Origin: Daucus carota subsp. sativus
Taxonomy: Eukaryota > Streptophyta > Magnoliopsida > Apiales > Apiaceae
DNA: 64,000 nucleotides
Assembly (NCBI RefSeq): GCF_001625215.2
Contig: NC_030387.2
Location: 38,897,606 to 38,961,605 of the forward strand
Reading direction: 5' to 3'
Position 1 is the first letter of the stretch, and the number at the start of each line of letters is the position of its first letter. The position numbers and the translations under genes were made by a program. This document shows positions 1 to 15,935 of this stretch, piece after piece. The notes under the pieces were generated by a model, which was given only the letters and a program-made list of their open reading frames with translations, had not been told where the DNA came from and made no database searches.

Positions 1-4397
<4,397 letters not shown>

Positions 4398-5807
4398 AAT
4401 TTTTTCTCTCTAAATATCCCTACAATTGAGGTAGCTCTCTGAACAGCACTAACAGATAATCCAAACCTGCAAACAACCCAGATCCTCAATCTCTCAACAA
4501 CAAAAAAGCCCACAATAAAAACTTCACTGAAAACCCAGAAAGCTCAATCACTGGCAAGACCAAACCAACCAGACAACACTACCAAAATTGTACTACTTGT
4601 ACTACTAGTACCCACTATTATTTTTATGCAAAACTGTGAAAAGAATGATAAGCAAGACAGAAAATACACTCTGCAACACTAAATTCAACAAAGGTTGAAA
4701 CTTTATGGGCCTTTGTAGCTGGCAGAGAAACAAAAATGCAAGAAAGTCAGAAAAAATCAAACAGCCCCACCTCAACTAAAAAATTTCAAAACTTTAAATT
4801 CTAGAAAGAAATAACTTTAGAACTAGTACATTTCTTGAGGGGCCAAGAAGCAAAAAGTGAAAAATAAAAATAAAAAAGTTAACAAGATTATAGTGAAAAT
4901 AAGCTAAAGCTCCGATCTTTGATGCATTAAATCACAAAGATTGAATTTTTAACATGAAATAACAATCTTGCAGTGAAAAGAAGTGAAAGCTTCAATCTTT
5001 AATGCAATAAATTCGCAAAGATTGAATTTTTACTTACCCAACAGTGCATTTATGTTGTTCTGCACAATAATTTCACCACCCCCATTATCTTTATTTATGT
5101 GTTTGAGTGTTTTCAGTTACAAGATTGATAAATGAATGGTGTTGCCAATAAGACATGATTAAGTATAGAGGGAAGGAAAGAAACGGCGCCGTTTGACTGT
5201 TTTTCAATGTCGTAGAATGGTGACAAACTCCACCGATTACTTTTGGCTCTATATCATTTTGCTTTCTCTCATTATCATCATGCACAATTATATTACTTTT
5301 GACCGACGAAATATTATCCAACCATCGATTTCGTGGAAATGGCATTACAAATTGGTAATCGAAAATAAACTGTTAATTTATTTTTGCACGGTTAATTTAT
5401 TGATATCAATTCAGAATTATCAGAAATTTGTCGGAATTTTTTTATTAATTAATTTATAGTCAATTCGAAATATAATTAATGATATAATTTTTAGAAATTA
5501 ATCAATTTTTTAAATAAATTGAAAAATCTTAGAACATTAGATGGGTTCGATTTGAGTTTTAATTGAAATACGAATAACAAAAGATATAAGATAATTATAT
5601 AAATATATGTTAACAAATTATATTATAAATTTTCGTGAATTTAAGTCACTAAGATATATAATTTATAAAATTTCTATCATCACTTTATCATTTATAATAT
5701 ATTACATTTTATAAATAATTTAACAATATCAAAAAGTAATAAATATTTGAATCGAGTCGGGTTTAAAATAAATACCGGATTTTAACAATATCATGAGATA
5801 TATATAG
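4398..5807. other. NAT upstream region with a diverged tandem duplication
   Basis: No gene seen. Two imperfect copies of a roughly 60 bp segment lie at about 4893-4952 and 4975-5033, an 82 bp period. Each contains a short inverted repeat built from ATCTTT and AAAGAT. This interval should hold the NAT promoter and 5' UTR. The short open frames around 5091-5459 have no family resemblance and AT-rich codon use. Confidence 0.5.
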
Positions 5808-6040
5808 GGGCCGTTTGGATGAGCTTAAAATAAGTGCTTCTTGCTTAAAATAAAAAAATGAAGTAGAAGTTAGAAGTTAGTTAAGGCTTATAAGTGATAA
5901 AAGTGTTTAGGAAAAAAGTAGAAGTCGTGAAACAAAAACTAAAAATCGTAGTTTTTTATAAGTGCTTCTCGATTTTTTACACGAACGGTACGATATACTT
6001 TCGGACAGGAAGCGTACCTACATGTAGGAGTAAAAATGAA
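5808..6040. mobile_element. Tourist/PIF-like MITE fragment
   Basis: Begins GGGGCCGTTTGGAT and continues with the AAGTGCTTCTTGCTTAAA / AAGTAGAAGTTAG body shared by the elements at 31027, 32388, 51754 and 58180. The right terminus is not recognisable, so this copy looks truncated or rearranged. Confidence 0.55.
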
Positions 6041-8555
6041 GTAGTTTAGGACTTGTCTAAAAGTACATAAAACCGGATTAGAGTAAAGGTTTAGTTGATT
6101 TTTAGTTTGACTATTTGGTTTTGTAATTGCTATGTGCTGTTAAAAAGTACTCAAACAGAATATTAAATTTGTAACTGTTGAAAATGTGAGTGAACAGAGG
6201 AATAGTATAAAACAAAAGAACCTGTCGAAGACGCACACATTTTTTGTTCCTTTTCTTTTTAGTATTTTAACTTGTGTGAGACCAAATTCATTTCATTTAC
6301 GTACTCTTATGTTATTTAATATGAGTGGTAGTAGATTCTAAAAATATTATCACTTTTTAGGTGTCTTTTTCATCTTCTAGGATGTAAGATAAGTTTAATT
6401 CATAAACTCTGTTTATATAATTATTGCCCTGAACACAAGAGATTCAAGATAACCCTAGATGCAAACAAATCTATGATTCGTTTTAAAAAATATTTGTTGA
6501 GTTTTAAAATAAAAACTAGCGTAAAAGCCCGTGCAAGGCACGGGCATCGTTACATAACTGAATATGTTTCTGATTAAAAAAGGTGTTTCGCTGGTTTTGC
6601 TGGTTTGGGTTGTATATTAATCGTATGCCGACCTCTTGTATGAATTTCTATCCGCGAAGGGTGCATCGAGCGAGACCATAATGCCGATCCTTGTAGAGGT
6701 CCCATTCTCGATAATTGTAGAGAACTATAAAAAGATTAGCATCAAATTAGATACGTTCATACTTTCTATAACACATATATATCATCCACCCAAGTCTTGA
6801 AAGTGTTCTGCATGATTTGTCTCTTTAAAGCATTGTTCAAGTAAGATAGTTAGATTTTAGATGATCTTCGTTCCAAACCCTTATGTACTGACCTTAAAAC
6901 AATGCCAGAACCCAAGTATAGAAAAAATGAAATCCACATAAGACGACCCATATCTCAAGAGTAAGCATATAAAACACAAACTTATTAGCCACAAAATTCT
7001 CGTCCTTAAGTCATACTAAAATCTGACATGTTATAATAGTCTGAAATACATATGAAATGTCAAAAAAAATTTGTAACTTGGTGGGGATTGGCTTCAAGGT
7101 CCTCCTGGGATCACAGGTCGGTGATATGTATAGAATACATATAAGCACCGCGACTTTCATGGTACAATTTTCTGAGAGCATGCTGTGGGCCAGAAAAAAT
7201 TATTATTAGAGTCACGAATAAAAATAAAAAATAGTAAAAAATTAATTTATTTAAAAGCGTAGTGACTGATGAGCCATAATACATAATATATTTGCATTGA
7301 CTGTAAGTAATTGGAGAGCTTGGAAGTAATTGGAGAGGTTGGACACATACTTGGCCTCTATGCTTTGAAAGTGAGATATTAAAATTTGTAGTTCTAAGCT
7401 CCTTCTTAACCTCTTCAGTTTGTTGCTGTTAACAACCCTCTTCATAAATTCGAAAGTTCCTATAGTCGATAAGAATTTTCAGATATACCGTTTGTTGGAC
7501 ATACCAAAATATACAACTAATGGCAAGACAAGATTTACTCGCACTAAAATTTGTCTCATAAAATCTAAACATGGGGCTCTAAGCTAAATCCTTCTATCTC
7601 AGTAGAAAATGGCAATTTATAGTTAAAAGAGATCTCTCAAGTCCATTTGCTTGGCTTTATGATTATTAAGGAACATGGTATACCAATTCTGAGATTTTTT
7701 CAAAAATGTGACAGCTCCATGTTTAAGAAATTTAAGACCTTACCATAATAAACACGATAAAAAAATTAAACTTGCTAAGCAAAAATATGATATCGCGATA
7801 ATTAACTAACTTGTGAAAACATTACAATAGTCACCTGACTTTTATCCAACTCATTCAAGTCTTAAATCAAGTCGTTACCTGTACCTGTGCTTTCAATTTA
7901 TGAAACAAACGATCTGCAACTCACCATATACCAACTTCGTGGTCAGGAGCTCTTCTCATGAAAATCCTATTGTCTGCTATTCACTATGTTAGTTATAGTT
8001 AGTGTCCTAAAATCTGTACACAATGTAAATAACAATGCAGTTCCATGTTACATCATATCTAGCAAAACAAATCAACTAACAATCAAATTCATATCTCAAA
8101 TTAAAAGTTTATATATGTAACATACAAGATGAGCAAGTAAGTCACTTTCAGTACTTCCAGTGAATAAATATCTACATCCATAGTTATAAGAAAGAAGTAG
8201 ATTGTACTCTCTCTATTTGTATAATTTTATTCGTAACTTCTAAAAGTAATTTTTATTAGCGTTTACTTCCCGTGAAAGCAGGAGAACGGAACCTTTTGGC
8301 TTCTAAATGAGCTCGAATGATTCTTCTCATTCCAGTCATACTAAATTCAAACCCGATACAATTTATTATTAACATGATCACATCAATCCTAAATGACAGG
8401 CCCCAACAGCACAGGTCAACCTAAAAAGACTCTAGAATTTAGTATTGCGACTTAATAGGAAGGAGGAATAAAAAAGATTATTATAACAGGAGCAACCAGC
8501 AGTAGTTTAAGAATTATACAAGACAATTAAAAAGAAATAGCGACAGAAATATAAC
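6041..8555. other. Intergenic, no supported gene
   Basis: AT-rich sequence between the NAT promoter side and the pICln remnant. Apart from the Helitron terminus at 6516 I recognise nothing. A frame at 7251-7445 (minus) is short and unlike any family I know. I also looked here, without success, for the missing C-terminal exon of the pICln locus (expected to read close to NDQRFEDAEE). Confidence 0.5.
6516..6545 (-). mobile_element. Helitron 3' terminus, minus orientation
   Basis: CTAG at 6516-6519 is followed by a perfect hairpin at 6527-6545: 8 bp arms GCCCGTGC and GCACGGGC with the loop AAG. On the minus strand this is the standard Helitron end, a hairpin, about 11 bases, then CTAG. The element would extend to the right; I could not place its 5' TC end. 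Confidence 0.8.
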
Positions 8556-8824
8556 CTGAAGCGCGGTACGGGCCAAGTCGTTATCTCCATTAGAATAGCC
8601 AATTGAGCTGGTTGGAGCCACGACGCCATTCCATTCCGAGTCATCCACCTCTGTTAATATCTGAAGGTTAGAAACAATACTGTTAGTAACAACATGATAA
8701 TAGAATGAAACTTATACAAGATGACCAAATGAGATGATTGAACCTGCGCCATCAGTAACCACCTGATCAGCACTAAAAACCCAATTATGCTATTCTTCTT
8801 CTGAATAAAAAATAGACACACGTA

Positions 8825-9060
8825 TATGCTTTAAATAGCCAACACAATATAAGCATAACACAATGACAACATCTGATTCCCAATCTGCAAGAGTAAAATC
8901 AAACCTTCACTCTCAATAGGATCTGGATTCAACTCAGCACATTCGCAGAATACACCAAAAAGTATGTCCACTGAGAAGCAGAAGCCAAAAATGATTTTAT
9001 AAATATAACCAATCAAATTTAATCTAGCAAGAAAACAAAAGAAATCTAGTGGGAAAACAT
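8825..9060. repeat. 236 bp direct repeat, copy A (left of Helitron)
   Basis: Identical, as far as I can read, to 9841-10076. Contains the 66 bp pICln exon reading DILFGVFCECAEL at 8905-8970 with its acceptor (CTTCTCAG) and donor, plus flanking intron sequence. Both boundaries abut the Helitron at 9061-9840. Confidence 0.95.
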
Positions 9061-9840
9061 ACACTATACTATAAAAAGCCAACATAGGTATAATTTGTAG
9101 TCGTACAAAATTTTGGTTCGGTACTCTCCTCTAAAACTAAAAGTCTACAAATAGATATCTATTAAACAGTTTCATATACTAAAAACACTCCTTATGTATA
9201 TTAATATATTTTTAAATATAATTTATAATTAGTTAAAAAAAAAGGTGAAACTACTGTTAATAACATATATTAATATTAAAAATTACTTATAAATAAACGT
9301 ATAACTAATCATATATATACAATTTTGAATATCTTTTGTCTAAAATACATATAAATAATTAAAGACGCTACTTTTTAATTATAACATATTCTACTCGAAA
9401 TTTAACACTTACGTATTCTATTTCATTACAAACACGAGCCATTATGTAACAGCCATTATGTAACATATGAAGATATATGAAATATGAAAATTTTGATTTA
9501 AATTGAATAATAAACTGTCACATATTAATATAGATATAGAAAAATATTTATAGATAGATAATAAATTGTGAAAGCTAAATTTCCGTTAGGAGATATAACG
9601 AGTTGGTTAATATAATTTAACTAAAATCCAATTCATTAATACTAAAATACTAATAAAATGGTGTTAAGAATTAAATTATAATTAATAAATTACGAATCAT
9701 ATATCAGTTGGTTAATATAATTTAACTAAAATCCAAATTATTAATACTAAAATACTAATAAAATGGGGTTAAAATTTAAATTATAATTAATAAATTACGA
9801 GTTATATAAGCGTCCGTGCTTTGCACGGGTTAAAGGCTAG
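9061..9840 (+). mobile_element. Nonautonomous Helitron inside the pICln locus
   Basis: The right end reads CCGTGC TTT GCACGG, then GTTAAAGG and the terminal CTAG at 9837-9840, the canonical Helitron hairpin plus CTAG. The left end reads CTATACTATAAAAAGCC and matches the start of the related copy at 29562. There is no Rep/helicase coding sequence. It is AT-rich and about 780 bp. The flanking 236 bp repeat is unusual, because Helitrons normally make no target duplication. Confidence 0.85.
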
Positions 9841-10076
9841 TATGCTTTAAATAGCCAACACAATATAAGCATAACACAATGACAACATCTGATTCCCAAT
9901 CTGCAAGAGTAAAATCAAACCTTCACTCTCAATAGGATCTGGATTCAACTCAGCACATTCGCAGAATACACCAAAAAGTATGTCCACTGAGAAGCAGAAG
10001 CCAAAAATGATTTTATAAATATAACCAATCAAATTTAATCTAGCAAGAAAACAAAAGAAATCTAGTGGGAAAACAT
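9841..10076. repeat. 236 bp direct repeat, copy B (right of Helitron)
   Basis: Second, apparently identical copy of 8825-9060. This copy is continuous with the upstream pICln exon (LRLVPEDHSQ), so it is probably the ancestral position; copy A would be the derived duplicate. Confidence 0.95.
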
Positions 10077-11095
10077 TGAGTACATACATATATTGACTAT
10101 GATCTTCCGGCACAAGCCTCAACTCAGAATCTTACTTAAGTCTAAGACATCATTAGATTCTGAGTCCGAGCTGTCAGATTCTTCATCGGCGCCTCCGGTA
10201 TCAATCTTCAAGAAGATATTGCAAATGGAAAAAGTTTACCAAGCAATATAACATGGGAAAAAGAAGGGTTGAAAACAATAAAGTTGGCTAATAGTCTAAT
10301 ACTGCTGGAACTCGTCATATACGATGTAAAATTGCAACATTTCTAACAGACAAAGAATATTACAAATGGCAAATGTCTATCAAGAAAAATATTATAGAGG
10401 GAAAAAAGTGTTGTAAGAACTAAGAAATACGTTTAGCCAAAAGTGACCAAAACTGCAGGGACTTTGTCATATATTAGACTGAAAAATGCAACATTTCTAA
10501 CAAATAAAATCAGCCCTCTGCATTCATGAAAAAATGAAGGAGAATATTCTGAACCATATAATCCAGATTCCTGGACCATAGACTCTGCTCAAATCTCAAA
10601 CCTCTAACTGGAACATAAGATCTGCTTTTTTGAAATGAAAATTCTATTGAAATGCAAGAGGTCAACTCAATACACGCGTCAACTTCCTACATTGGGTATT
10701 CATGATAACTAAGACCTAAACCCAAAACACTTGTAAAGATTGTAAAATAGAGGCAAATAAAAACTTCAAACCTGGGCGCATAAATACAAGGGGAAGGGTA
10801 AGCCTCTTGATCTCTGGACACAGCATGAAGTGACACCGAATAAAATATCAACTGCATAACCTTTAGTCCTGTCCGAATCACTCAACCAAATCACTTGCCT
10901 GATATAAACCATTGTTCACAAATAGTTACGTAAGTCGGGGTGTTCGTGAGAGAGAAAGAAGGAGAGAGACAGTTCTTGGAGGTCATGTAGAGAGTCCCTG
11001 GGGCCTCAAGGGAATGATTGCCAAGGGCAATGGAGACAGAGGGCTGTACATGAATCCATTCCTCATCATGGCTAAATATTGGTTCTCCAGATCAT

Positions 11096-11361
11096 AAAGC
11101 ATAATAAGACCTAGAGACCAGCAATCCAAGTCTGTAAACTGCATGATATTAAAGTTTTAGTTAAAACACTACTCTGTGAATGATCAAAAATGTGTTTAGC
11201 TCAAAAATTATATATACCAGTTGCAGATCAAAGAGAGATATTTCATTAGAATACAAAAAAACACAATGAACACCACAACCTAGTTTCTCCCAGAATTGCA
11301 TATTTGTTCTTGATAGATTAGTATCTTCCTTGCATAAGCGTCCCTTTATATATTAATACTT

Positions 11362-11429
<68 letters not shown>

Positions 11430-13470
11430 GCAAATTAAGTCTAGACAAAAACCTTTTGCAGATTTAGTAAACTATCATTGTATTACAACTTTCTCATACC
11501 AGATGGTAGAAAAGCTTGATTTTTCTACAATTGTAAAGATAGCTAAACAAACGTTAAATATATCCCGAGGAATAAGTTTAATTTTATTAATACAAATTAC
11601 ACTAAAGTACCTTATAGAACAGTGTAAACAAAAGAATATAACCACCGGTCAGTGGTCAGTTGATGGGGAACAACTGGAAGAGGACAGCAGAAAAATGTCA
11701 CTATAAGAAAACAACACTTCCTTTCCAGATTCATACGACTAAAATGATTTTTCTGTTGACAAAATCATGACCATTGCATCTTCCTGATAAAACAAATACT
11801 GCCATCAAACCCTAATATATAACTTCATACCCGTCATAACCACTACAGAGGCCGACATGTATTATGGCATCAATCAACCTAGAAACAAGAAGACAAACAT
11901 AATCCAATTAAATAACTAAATAGCTTTAAGGCATGTAAAAGGAAAAAAAATAATTTGCTCGGGAAATTGCTGTATTAGGAACATTTACCAATCTTTTCTA
12001 CATGTCGAACTTGCGTGAGGAAATGACATAATCGGTGGTGGAGGCAGAAATAAATATGAGTTGCACTAAAATAAGCAATAATTTTTTTTATTAACATACA
12101 ATCAGCTATCCTGCATAGTTCAGAAGTTGCTATGCTATTCTTGAGACTATATACACATGAAATATCATCAGACATAATCAAGGGGCAGAGGAGACGACCA
12201 TAAACTCCGGTAACAATATGTAAATATGTTAACAAAAATTCAGAATGGCTAATGAGTTTAAGGTCTATAGACTATTAAAAAAATTTGGGCTAGGCACACA
12301 CTAAGTAACACCCACTTTCTTTACTTGTACCAACTATTTTGTTTGCTATAATGTATAAAATATATAAAAGAAATTTAAAACTCAGAATACTTGAGAGAAC
12401 CCTCTCGGTTCTCTATCCCTCCACCCCTGCACCTAATTAAGGTTTTTAAAATAAATCAATTAGTTTGTCATAGACTCCTAGCTAATAAATTCTTGCTACT
12501 GGTATTTCTTCCGGTTTATAAGCTTTTCTGATGTCAACTTTTCTCACCTCCTCGGTGAGAGATAAAAAATGGTAATTACTCAGATTGCTTCTCGCGCCCC
12601 AGTTCCCAAAAGGATGGTCGAGTTCGGTTTGAGTGTTCATCGATCGGGTGATTATATATGCACCGGGGTGGCAAGGCGAGGTGTAACAAAAACTCAAATT
12701 CTATTCATATGCATTTAATCAAACACCATCTAATCATAACTGAATTTCTTTATCATACCAAACTATTGAACATAGTTCACCGATATAGAAAGCATCTGTA
12801 TAAAAGTCAGTTGTTCAAAATTACGGATCATAACATAAGCCAGCATATAGTAAAAAGAAGCTTTTCAATTTCTTTCACCCAATCAGTATTAGATTCTCCA
12901 GACTCGCAAATGCAAATAACACTTTAACAATACAACATAAAAGGAGAATGCTTACTTACGGAGAATCGTAGATAGAAATAACTGCAACACAAGCCACCCA
13001 CACTCTAATCCTTTATTCCATGTGGCAGCCACGTCAGATTACACCTGAGATCCACTTAAGGTCAGTCACTCATTCTGCACTATAATAGTATCAAATTACC
13101 TTCCAAAAGACTATTTTCAACTGGCTGATTATATCGCCTCAATGACCCAGATAATAGTTGCCGGTTTGTAGGCTCTACACCATCTAGATACTATTTGGGC
13201 AGAAAGAACCAGAAAGCATGCGTATAAAGATGGCAGTATAGAGATTTTGAGAGATATCAAACAGGCATGCTTCTCAATTTTCATCAGAAGTTGGGCAACA
13301 ATGAAGCTAACATTGTAAGATGATTATATTATTGTAGCAAAGCTAATAATATAATTGGCACAGTATATATATAAACGGGGTAATCGAAACATACAAATAC
13401 AAATAAGGGCAGAAAAGAATAAAGAGGGAAAGAGAAACCAAAAGGGATACTTCATACTTCACAAGCTTTT
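11096..13470. other. Region upstream of the pICln remnant, no supported gene
   Basis: Contains a TA microsatellite and AT-rich unique-looking sequence. Two short minus-strand frames look protein-like but match nothing I know: 12482-12637 (52 codons, contains HPFGNWGARSNL) and an intron-bounded segment near 11990-12075 reading LPPPPIMSFPHASSTCRKDW. Neither can be joined to a gene with confidence. Confidence 0.35.
11366..11427. repeat. TA microsatellite
   Basis: Uninterrupted TA dinucleotide run of about 31 units. Confidence 0.97.
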
Positions 13471-14477
13471 TATCATGAAACAAATCCTCGGTTCACTATT
13501 AGATGATGCCATATTTCTCGACTAAATGGAGTTCCGAATAGCGATGATGGATACCCTAAGTCGCAAGATCCAATTTCATCACCAACTGTGTTAGTGCGTT
13601 TATGTGTCTGTATGCTTCGGTCTCCACGTCCGCCTTCTCAGCCATAATGCTATAGACGGTGGCCGGCAATATAACCCAGGAGGTTGTGTAATACACAGCG
13701 GAGGTTGTGTAAATTGTTGGTCGAAGAGGATAGCTGAGGTATATCAAAAGCAGCCGGGTAATATACACAGAGAAGAAACTGTTCGAGAGTACAAAGAAAA
13801 TGAAGAGTTGAGGGCACTGCAGAAATTATGTGAAAACTGAGGGTATATACGTAATTTCACAGGCATTTTCTTTGCTCATTTTGCCCCTGGTTCTCCTTTA
13901 ATATATAGAAGTAGATAGATTTCAATACTTTTACCTAAAAATTGAGATCTAGAAACAAATATTATGGAAATTGTTATTGATCAGGTTCTTATAAATATAT
14001 TGACCCATTATTTATGTATATCATTTTTATTAATTAAAATATATATTAAATATATTTTGAAATTATTTTAGGATCTAATCCTACTTTAAATATAATACGA
14101 ATATGTGAATTTTAGTACACCTCTTTGGTTGGGCAAGAACGCTTATATTAAATAAACATTGAAGTGTTATGAATTTAGACTACCGACAGCAGATAAAATG
14201 TAATGTCAGATGTGGCTATTACACCTTATACAGCATTGCGTGTGGATATAATATGTGTGATTTTCAAAATTATCAATTTAATTGGTTTATTATTGTAAAA
14301 TATTTTGTCCAGTTGATAATTTAAATTTGATTATTTTAAATTTATTCAAATTCTAGATTATCCGATTAGTCGATGGATTGTGGCTTAGCGAATAGTTCTA
14401 TTCGCGTTTCTAGAATATCTTACTTCACTAATAATAAAAAAGAATTAAAGTATAAAACTGTGTAACGATACGTGTAC
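13471..14477. other. Intergenic with one unplaced mini-ORF
   Basis: A minus-strand frame at 13645-13556 encodes 29 residues opening MAEKADVETEAYRHINALTQ and then stops. The base composition is more gene-like than its surroundings and it could be a first exon, but I found no matching downstream exon. The rest is AT-rich with nothing recognised. Confidence 0.3.
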
Positions 14478-14668
14478 TAGGGGTGTTCACCGGACCGACC
14501 GCCCACACCGCACAAACCGCCCACACCGCACCAAACCGCACCACAAAATGCGGTTTTAAATTTTTGTGGTGCGGTTGCGGGTTGAATTTTTTACAAACCG
14601 CGCGGTGCGGTGCGGGTTGTGGTTTGAGATTTAGATATCGCAGTTCAAACCGCACCGCACCACATATA

Positions 14669-14741
<73 letters not shown>

Positions 14742-15254
14742 ATAATATATGTATATATAATATTTATATCATATATTTATTTTGGCCCATATTTCAGATT
14801 AGCCCAGCCCAACAATAGTGTAACCTAATATTAACCCTACGACTCTCATCTCTTCACAGTTCATTTGACATGTACTTGTTTTTATATACCACTGTAATAG
14901 CTCCTGCCACTGCCTAGTATGCCAAATATGAAGCTGTTTTTGAGTTTGTAATTGACTATTTGTAATGTGATTTTACACTCGGATGTTGATTTGGCCACTC
15001 AATGAAGAGACGATTTATTTAGTCACTTCTAAATTTTATTGTAATTTTTAATTTTGAATTTTTTTATAATTTTAAAAGTAAAATTGTTAGACCGCACAAA
15101 CCGCACTGCACCGCACCGCATTTATGCGGTGTGGTTTACGTGGTTTTTGATTTACGCGGTGCGGTCGCGGTTTAAGTTTTTAACCAAACCGCATATGCGG
15201 GTTGGTCTGCGGTTTTAGGTAAAAACCGCACCACCCGCACCGCGAACACCCCTA
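14478..15254. mobile_element. hAT-type nonautonomous element with CCGCACCGCA-type internal repeats
   Basis: Terminal inverted repeats TAGGGGTGTTC and GAACACCCCTA, flanked by a perfect 8 bp target duplication ACGTGTAC (14470-14477 and 15255-15262). Both subterminal regions are packed with GCGGTGCGG / CCGCACCGC motifs in both orientations. A TA microsatellite (14675-14735) lies in the middle. No transposase ORF; the reading frames over the repeats are artefacts. Confidence 0.93.
14675..14735. repeat. TA microsatellite inside the hAT element
   Basis: About 30 TA units inside the element at 14478-15254. Confidence 0.95.
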
Positions 15255-15329
15255 ACGTGTACAGTTCACAAAAGAGGCTTACTTGAGACTTGAGAGCTGG
15301 CATAATTTCAGCCTGCCTTGCATGCAGAT

Positions 15330-15927
15330 TAGGGGTGCCCGCGGGTCGGGTTGGGCGGATTATAGGTTAAACCCTAACCCAACCCATTTAGTTCGGTTTT
15401 TTTTAATTTTTAACCCAACTAAAGTTCGGTTTAAATTTCATCGGGTTGGGTCGGTTAGGATTTATTTCGGTTTGGGTTGGGTAGAATAGGTTACTAGAAA
15501 ATAAGTGTGAGGTAAGGTCACTTAGTTTTGTAATTTCACAATTTTTTCGAGACAAGCTGAACTCATTATCGAGTTTGTTTGCCAATAGCTTAGTTCTTAT
15601 TAAGCGGAACTCATGATTCGTTCAAAATAGAAATTGTTTCACGCATTTATTATAAATTTAAGTAATATGTGATATATTTTTAGTTTAGATAGACACCTAA
15701 AATTATTTTAGTAAAAACAAATAAAATATATGAAAATTGAATAAAATATGCGGGTCGGGTTAGAATGGGCGGGTTATAAGCAAAACCCTAACCCAACCCA
15801 TTTAAATCGGTTTTAATAATTTTCAACCCAATCAAAATTCGAGTTAAATATTTTCGGGTTGGTTTAAGGTCGGGTTGGGTCGGTTCGATCGGTTTGGGCG
15901 GGTTTTGATAACCCATGGGCACCCCTA
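15330..15927. mobile_element. hAT-type nonautonomous element with GGGTCGGGTTGGG internal repeats
   Basis: Starts TAGGGGTGCCCGCGGG, ends CCCATGGGCACCCCTA, and is flanked by the 8 bp duplication ATGCAGAT (15322-15329 and 15928-15935). The internal motif GGGTCGGGTTGGGC and its complement AACCCTAACCCAACCCA recur near both ends. It lies only 75 bp from the previous hAT element. Confidence 0.93.
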
Positions 15928-15935
15928 ATGCAGAT

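Larger units (their letters stand above)
8556..11095 (-). pseudogene. pICln (chloride conductance regulatory protein ICln, methylosome subunit) locus, degenerate
   Basis: pICln is a PH-like chaperone that delivers Sm proteins to the PRMT5 methylosome. Recognisable pieces, in transcription order: SGEP...VQPSVSIALGN...APGTLYMTSK (about 11080-10992); LIWLSDSDRTKGYAVDI through SLHAVSRDQEAYPSPCIY (10893-10772); IDTGGADEESDSSDSESNDV then SKI and LRLVPEDHSQ (10205-10090); DILFGVFCECAELNPDPIES (9986-9921, repeated at 8970-8905); HNWVFSADQ (8800-8763); EVDDSEWNG...IGYSNGDNDLARTALQ (8660-8556). Lesions against the family: a stop (TGA) just before SGEP; a +1 shift after GYAVDIL and a +2 shift before the IDTGG exon, which together restore frame; a -1 shift between SKI and LRLVP; and an in-frame TAG before HNWVFSADQ. 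No credible N-terminal start or C-terminal exon was found. A Helitron sits in the middle. It is most likely a pseudogene; uncorrected assembly indels could explain the frameshifts but not both stops. Confidence 0.85.

Noticed and set aside
9061-9840. LTR retrotransposon with 236 bp LTRs (direct repeats flanking an insert)
   Set aside because: The repeats contain a host exon and have no TG...CA ends; the insert has a Helitron hairpin and CTAG end.
8831-10122. Two near-identical frames looking like small membrane proteins
   Set aside because: They are read-through of one pICln exon into its intron; the repeat is the 236 bp duplication, and the hydrophobic part is intron sequence.
13556-13645. 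First exon of pICln (MAEKADVETEAYRH)
   Set aside because: Does not resemble any pICln N-terminus and lacks a usable donor in frame; left unassigned.
14428-14674. Overlapping frames on opposite strands rich in HTA or NLKP repeats
   Set aside because: Artefacts of the repeated GCGGTGCGG motif in the hAT-type element.
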